DNA of 64,000 nucleotides from Paracidovorax anthurii (lineage in GTDB: Bacteria > Pseudomonadota > Gammaproteobacteria > Burkholderiales > Burkholderiaceae_C), in NCBI RefSeq assembly GCF_003269065.1, contig NZ_QLTA01000001.1, positions 173,510-237,509 of the forward strand, read 5' to 3'. Under the pieces are notes generated by a model that did not search any database, had not been told where the DNA came from, and saw only the letters and a list, made by a program, of their open reading frames with translations. Of this stretch, positions 59,945 through 64,000 are shown piece after piece. The stretch's first letter is position 1; each line of letters opens with the position of its first letter. The position numbers and the translations under genes were made by a program.

Positions 59945-60583
59945 ATGAGTTCCCCAGTCGCGCCCCCCCGCCTGACCGACCGCAAGCGCGATGCCATCCT
60001 GCAGGCCGCCATCGCGGAGTTCCGCGAGAACGGTTTCACCGGCACCAGCATGGACCGCGTGGCCGCCGCCGCCGAGGTGTCCAAGCGCACGGTCTACAAC
60101 CACTTCCCCAGCAAGGACGAGCTGTTCGCGGCCATCCTCAGCCACCTCTGGGACCGCAGCCAGTCGCAGGCCGAGGTCGTCCACGACGCGGCCCGGCCGC
60201 TGCGCCCGCAACTGCTGGAACTGCTCGGCCAGAAGATGCGGCTCTTCACCGACGCCAGCTTCATGGACCTCTCGCGCGTCGTCATGGCCGAGATGCTCCA
60301 CACGCCGGCGCGCGCCCAGGAGATGTCGGCGCGGATATCCGAAAAAGAGCAAAGCCTGCCGGCCTGGATCCGCGCCGCACAGCAGGCGGGCCGCCTGCGC
60401 GCCAACGTCGATCCCCTTTACGCCGCGCGCCAGCTCATGGGACTGCTCAAGACGAATGCGTTCTGGCCGCAGCTCGCCATGGGCCAGCCGCCGCTGGACG
60501 AAGCCCAGCAGGCCCAGGTGCTGGCCGACATGGTGGACATGTTCCTGGGCTTCTACGCCACGCCGGCTCCCACGAAGGCCTGA
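59945..60583 (+). CDS. TetR/AcrR-family regulator
   Basis: 212 aa. Helix-turn-helix KRDAILQAAIAEFRENGFTG, MDRVAAAAEVSKRTVYNHF; the C-terminal part resembles AefR-like/TetR_C domains (VVMAEMLHTPARAQEM). Starts almost at the predicted transcription start and is divergent from the MBL-fold hydrolase gene with shared operators. Ligand unknown. Confidence 0.9.
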   Translation: MSSPVAPPRLTDRKRDAILQAAIAEFRENGFTGTSMDRVAAAAEVSKRTVYNHFPSKDELFAAILSHLWDRSQSQAEVVHDAARPLRPQLLELLGQKMRLFTDASFMDLSRVVMAEMLHTPARAQEMSARISEKEQSLPAWIRAAQQAGRLRANVDPLYAARQLMGLLKTNAFWPQLAMGQPPLDEAQQAQVLADMVDMFLGFYATPAPTKA

Positions 60584-60598
60584 AGCCGGGCGCCCGGC

Positions 60599-61489
60599 TC
60601 AGAGCGCGCGCCGCGCCGCGGCCATCGCGCTGCGGGCCAGGCGCTCCAGCCGCGGCGGCTGCTGCTGCCAGCCATGCCAGAACAGCGCCACATCGGTGGC
60701 GGCCTCGGGCAGCACGTCCACGAGCTCCCCGCGGCCGATGGCGCCTTCGATCTGCAGCTCCGGCACCATGCCGTAGCCGAGCCCGCAGCGCACCGCGGCC
60801 ACGAACGGCTCCGATGCCGGAACGTGGTGGCAGGGGTAGGCGCTCGCCTGCAGCCCGAAGAGGCGGCGCAGGGCCTCGGCATGCAGCGCATCCTTGCGGT
60901 TGAAGACCACGGCCGGCGCGCGCCGCGCCGCCGCGCGCGTGATGCCGCGCGGAAACCATTCCTGCACGAATACGGGCGATGCCACGAGCCGGTAGCGCAT
61001 GGTGCCGAGCGGCTCGGCCGCGCAGCCGCGCATGGCATCGGGCTGCGCGGAGATGCAGGCGTGGGCGAGCCCCGCCTCCAGCAGCGCATGCGTGTGCTCC
61101 TGGTCGTCCACGATCAGTTCCAGCGCGATGCGCTCGCGCTGCAGCGCCGGCGCCAGGGCCGGCAGCAGCCAGGTGGCCAGCGAATCCGCATTGACGGCGA
61201 GCGTGAGCGGGGAGAACGCCGCGCCGTCGCCGCCATCGGTGAGGTCGGCCAGCAGTTCGCGCTCCATGAGCCGCGCGCGCTGCAGGTGCTGCAGCAGTTG
61301 CCGGCCGGCCCGTGTGGCGCGGCAGGGCCGGCCGCGCACCAGCAGCGGCTGGCCCAGGCCGGTTTCCAGGGCGCGCACGCGCAGCGACACGGCCGAGGGC
61401 GTGAGGTGCAGCGCCACCGCGGCCTGCTCGAAACTGCCCGCCTCGGCGACGGCAAGAAAGGCTTCGCATTGTCTGGAATCGAGTGGCAT
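60599..61489 (-). CDS. LysG/ArgP-type LysR regulator of the adjacent exporter
   Basis: 296 aa from the ATG at 61489; an upstream GTG-type extension would cover the operator. Helix-turn-helix CEAFLAVAEAGSFEQAAVAL, HLTPSAVSLRVRALETGLG; effector domain with LAVNADSLATWLLPAL and LIVDDQEHTHALLEAG, close in wording to the other ArgP-like protein in this window. Divergent from a LysE-type exporter, the classic LysG-LysE arrangement in which basic amino acids induce export. Confidence 0.92.
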   Translation of the reverse strand: MPLDSRQCEAFLAVAEAGSFEQAAVALHLTPSAVSLRVRALETGLGQPLLVRGRPCRATRAGRQLLQHLQRARLMERELLADLTDGGDGAAFSPLTLAVNADSLATWLLPALAPALQRERIALELIVDDQEHTHALLEAGLAHACISAQPDAMRGCAAEPLGTMRYRLVASPVFVQEWFPRGITRAAARRAPAVVFNRKDALHAEALRRLFGLQASAYPCHHVPASEPFVAAVRCGLGYGMVPELQIEGAIGRGELVDVLPEAATDVALFWHGWQQQPPRLERLARSAMAAARRAL

Positions 61490-61511
61490 GGCGGCCTGGC
61501 GCGTAGAAATT

Positions 61512-61522
61512 GAGAAATTCTC
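61512..61522. promoter_or_regulatory. Inverted repeat, probable LysG operator
   Basis: GAGAA-A-TTCTC (61512-61522) within the 95-nt region between the LysG-like regulator and lysE-like gene. It resembles the GAGGAA/TTCCTC site before dadA. Confidence 0.5.
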
Positions 61523-61584
61523 GGCCAAGCCGATGAATTTCCAAGTTGGGCTCAGATCACGCCCCGGCTCCCGAGAATGCCGCC

Positions 61585-62229
61585 ATGTGGTGGACAACTT
61601 CTTTCCTGCAGGGCGTGGGCATGAGCGCGGGCCTGATCATCGCCATCGGTGCGCAGAACGTGCACGTGCTGCGCACGGGGCTGCAGCAGCGGCATGTGGG
61701 GCTCACGGTGGGGACCTGCATCGCCGTCGATGCGATCGCCATCGTGGCGGGCGTGGCCGGCATGGGCCTGCTGATCCAGGGGCAGCCGCTGCTGCTCGGG
61801 GCCGCGCGCTGGGGCGGTGCGGCGTTCCTCGCCGGGTACGGGCTGGCCGCGGCGCGGCGGGCCCTGCGCGGCGGCGCCCGCCTCGCGACCGGGGGCGGCG
61901 GCGGGCCGGGGACGGGCGCCCGCCAGGCGCTCATGGCCGTGCTGGCGGTGTCGCTGCTCAATCCCCACATGTACCTCGACACGGTGGTGCTGCTCGGCGC
62001 GCTCGGCGGGCAGCGGCCGCCTGCCGAACGCCCGGCCTTCGCGGCCGGCGCGGTCGCGGCGTCCACCGCCTGGTTCCTCGCGCTGGGCTTCGGCGCCCGG
62101 CGGCTGTCGCCCTGGTTCGCCCGGCCCGGCGCCTGGCGCGCGCTCGACGCCTTCGTGGCGGCCGTGATGCTGTCGCTGGCCGCCCTGCTCATCGTGGCAC
62201 CCCTGCAGATCCCACCCTCCGCTCCATGA
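61585..62229 (+). CDS. lysE: LysE/ArgO-family amino-acid exporter
   Basis: 214 aa, about six membrane helices. The N-terminal FLQGVGMSAGLIIAIGAQNVHVLRTGL is the LysE/ArgO signature. LNPHMYLDTVVLLGALGGQ in the middle is equally typical. Exports lysine, arginine or analogues under control of the divergent LysG-like protein. Its stop overlaps the next start (ATGA), so an ACT-domain protein is co-translated. Confidence 0.93.
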   Translation: MWWTTSFLQGVGMSAGLIIAIGAQNVHVLRTGLQQRHVGLTVGTCIAVDAIAIVAGVAGMGLLIQGQPLLLGAARWGGAAFLAGYGLAAARRALRGGARLATGGGGGPGTGARQALMAVLAVSLLNPHMYLDTVVLLGALGGQRPPAERPAFAAGAVAASTAWFLALGFGARRLSPWFARPGAWRALDAFVAAVMLSLAALLIVAPLQIPPSAP

Positions 62230-62630
62230 ACCTGCCCCGCATCACCCTCGACCCGCTGCCCTCGCGCTATGCCGTCGCGCGCCTCGCGCCCTCGTCGCCC
62301 TTTCCGGCATGGGCGGACGGCGAAGGCTTCGTCTCGCTCACCCGCACGGCCGACGAGCTGTCGGTGGTCTGCCTGGAAGACCGCGTGCCCGGGCCGGTGC
62401 AGGCCGAACGGGGCTGGAAAGCCTTCCGCTTCGTCGGGCCGTTCGCCTTCGGCGCCACGGGGATCGTGCTGTCGGTGATCCGGCCGCTGTCGGAGGCCGG
62501 CATCGGCGTGTTCGTCGTCTTGACCTTCGATGGCGACCACCTGCTGCTGCAGGAGCGCGACGTGCCACGCGGCTGCGCCCTGCTCGCAGGCGCCGGGCAC
62601 ACGGTGCTGGCCGGGACACGGCCGGGCTGA
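62226..62630 (+). CDS. ACT-domain (CASTOR/ACT_7-like) protein
   Basis: 134 aa. Two tandem ACT-like halves: residues ~13-55 (YAVARLAPSSPFP, ADELSVVCLEDRVPG) and ~65-125 (FRFVGPFAFGATGIVLSVIRPLSEAGIGVFVV). This matches small amino-acid-sensing proteins related to the arginine sensor CASTOR. Translationally coupled to the LysE-type exporter, which suggests sensing of the same amino acid. Function inferred. Confidence 0.85.
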   Translation: MNLPRITLDPLPSRYAVARLAPSSPFPAWADGEGFVSLTRTADELSVVCLEDRVPGPVQAERGWKAFRFVGPFAFGATGIVLSVIRPLSEAGIGVFVVLTFDGDHLLLQERDVPRGCALLAGAGHTVLAGTRPG

Positions 62631-62708
62631 CCGGGCCACGCGGCGGGCCCGGGTGCCGTACGCTCGCGGCTTCGCATTTCCGCTTTTTCCGGCCCCGCCG
62701 TTTCCGCC

Positions 62709-63260
62709 ATGCCCCTCTCTCCCTACCTCGACACCGCGCCCACCCTGGAGGCCGGCGTTTTCGTCCACGCCTCGGCGCAGGTGATCGGCGACGTCCACCT
62801 GGCCCGCGACAGCTCCGTGTGGTGCAACGCCGTGCTGCGCGGCGACGTGCACCGCATCTCGATCGGCGAGGGCACCAACGTGCAGGACCTCACCATGGGC
62901 CATGTCTCGCACCGCCATCCGTCCAAGCCCGAGGGCTCGCCCCTGGTCATCGGCAGCCACGTGACGATCGGCCATTCGGCGATCCTGCACGGCTGCCGCA
63001 TCGGCGACGAATGCCTGATCGGCATGGGCAGCATCGTGATGGACGACGCGGTGATCGGCGACCGCATCATGCTCGGCGCCGGCAGCCTCGTGCCGCCCGG
63101 CAAGGTGCTGGAGAGCGGCTCCCTCTACATCGGCCGCCCCGCCGTGCGCCAGCGCGCGCTCACCGCCCAGGAGCTCGCCTTCCTGCGCTATTCGGCCGAG
63201 CACTACATCCGCGTCAAGAACAACTATCTCGCCACGCCGCAGCCGACCCTGCCGGTCTAA
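62709..63260 (+). CDS. Gamma-class carbonic anhydrase-like protein (YrdA/Cap family)
   Basis: 183 aa left-handed beta-helix of hexapeptide repeats (VIGDVHLARDSSVWCNAVLRGD, ISIGEGTNVQDLTMGHVS, VTIGHSAILHGCRIGDECLIG, MGSIVMDDAVIGDRIMLGAG). Zinc-ligand histidines are in MGHVSH and TIGHSAILHG. Often annotated as gamma carbonic anhydrase; activity of this subgroup is rarely shown. The stop TAA at 63258-63260 directly abuts the IS5-family element and could be part of its target duplication. Confidence 0.93.
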   Translation: MPLSPYLDTAPTLEAGVFVHASAQVIGDVHLARDSSVWCNAVLRGDVHRISIGEGTNVQDLTMGHVSHRHPSKPEGSPLVIGSHVTIGHSAILHGCRIGDECLIGMGSIVMDDAVIGDRIMLGAGSLVPPGKVLESGSLYIGRPAVRQRALTAQELAFLRYSAEHYIRVKNNYLATPQPTLPV

Positions 63261-64000
63261 GAGCCTGTTCAAAGTCTTTTGAGTAGTAGCGCCAAGAACG
63301 CCAAGTGGATGAGCTGCAAACTGGTGTTCAGCAGCTTCTCGCAGTTCTTCCACAGCCGCCTGTTCTTCTCCAACCATGCAAAGCTGCGCTCCACCACCCA
63401 GCGCTGGGGCATCACCTTGAATGTGTGCAGTTCACTGCGCTTGGCAATCTGTACTGTGACGTGCCCTCCCAGGATGTCCTTGACCCCCATTGCGAACGGA
63501 TTGCCTACGTATCCGCTGTCACATAGCAGCGCTTTCACCCTGCCCAGGGCAGGTTTGCAGCGCTGCAGTGCTTGCAGCGCTCCTTTGCGGTCCGTCACCT
63601 CTGCCGTAGTTACCGCGATCGCGTGCGGCAGTCCTTGGGTGTCCACCGCAATGTGCCGCTTGATGCCCGAGACCTTCTTGCCCGCGTCATAGCCCTTGAA
63701 CCCTGCCGTGTCCGTGTTCTTCACACTCTGCGCGTCCACGATCAAGAACGCGCTTGAGGCGCTGCGCCCCAGTCTCTCTCGGGCCGCGCCAACCTGATTT
63801 TTTTAAGGACTGCTCCAGCAGGCTGCCGCCTTCACGCGGCTCACTCCAGATCGCAAAGTACGCATGCACCGTTCGCCACTTGGGGAAATCCTCGGGCAGC
63901 ATGCGCCACTGGCAGCCGCTTCTGAGCAGGTATAGCACTGCACAGAACACCTCGTACAGTTCCACTCGCCGTGGCGCTGTCCTCCTGCGCGCGCTCTCCA
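63261..64000 (-). mobile_element. IS5-family insertion sequence, truncated by the window edge
   Basis: Starts with GAGCCTGTTCAAAGTCTTTT at 63261, an IS5-type terminal inverted repeat, directly after a TAA. It contains a transposase in two overlapping frames and runs off the right edge, so its other end is not visible. The end sequence resembles that of the MITE at 41684. Confidence 0.9.
63269..64000 (-). CDS. IS5-family transposase made by -1 frameshifting, N-terminus outside window
   Basis: Upstream frame: VELYEVFCAVLYLLRSGCQW, RMLPEDFPKWRTVHAYFAIW. Downstream frame: LIVDAQSVKNTDTAGFKGYD, KALLCDSGYVGN and ERSFAWLEKNRRLW, giving the DDE catalytic residues. The frames join by a -1 shift at a run of seven A on the minus strand (63804-63798), after which the merged protein reads KKNQVGAARERLGRSASSAF. 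This is the standard two-frame organisation of the IS427-like IS5 subgroup. The frame is open to position 64000, so the start codon lies beyond. Confidence 0.9.

Noticed and set aside
1..64000. CRISPR arrays, rRNA or tRNA genes, integrase attachment sites
   Set aside because: None seen on reading; there are no regularly spaced repeats and no tRNA-like cloverleaf beside the islet or insertion sequences. The PIP-box scan was limited to intergenic regions and was not exhaustive.

Overview
The window is very GC-rich DNA from a betaproteobacterium of the family Comamonadaceae. Gene content and style (minCDE, GTP-type pckG, an mdtABC-like RND operon, many LysR/TetR/IclR regulators beside catabolic genes) fit Acidovorax/Paracidovorax. 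Three isolated genes sit behind near-perfect plant-inducible-promoter (PIP) boxes of the form TTCGC-N15-TTCGC followed 30-31 nt later by a -10 element. This is the signature of an HrpX-type type III secretion regulon and points to a plant-associated or plant-pathogenic species. No T3SS structural genes lie in the window, so that conclusion is inferred.

Layout. 0-12 kb: the end of an AidB-like acyl-CoA dehydrogenase; two divergent candidate type III effectors; a FecI/FecR/TonB-receptor iron-signalling set behind a Fur-like box; a third candidate effector that is a distant paralogue of the first. 12-18 kb: ilvA, a Tat-exported glucan protein (opgD type), a 50-aa membrane peptide, queC, pckG. 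18-28 kb: an mdtABC-type RND operon with a Fur-like site, then a lower-GC islet with a TetR regulator and a divergent siderophore-interacting protein. 28-38 kb: small membrane protein, LysR, metallophosphoesterase, UspA, TetR, ArgP-like regulator with dadA, FMN oxidoreductase, M14 peptidase and an alpha/beta hydrolase lacking its nucleophile, flavin reductase. 38-47 kb: minCDE, EamA exporter, pssA, a 266-bp MITE, Lrp with ornithine cyclodeaminase and arginase (arginine to ornithine to proline), acetoacetyl-CoA synthetase. 47-49 kb: a compact RiPP-like cassette. 49-64 kb: M48 lipoprotein peptidase, an IclR/SMP-30 fusion divergent from an aldehyde dehydrogenase, a UbiH-like hydroxylase, an ABC importer pair, an MBL-fold hydrolase with divergent TetR, a LysG/LysE pair with an ACT protein, gamma carbonic anhydrase, and an IS5-family element cut by the window edge.

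The most novel material is (i) the three PIP-box genes, which look like uncharacterised type III effectors, and (ii) the cassette at 47.2-49.1 kb. The cassette has a 62-aa precursor with a lasso-peptide-like leader/core boundary, a small gene split by an 11-bp tandem duplication, an M29-aminopeptidase-like protein and a PqqD-like leader-binding protein, but no recognisable lasso cyclase. A roughly 45-bp hairpin repeat occurs six times, once in frame inside a coding sequence, and a TAA-flanked MITE abuts the lrp-like gene. All assignments come from reading the sequence; no searches were run.
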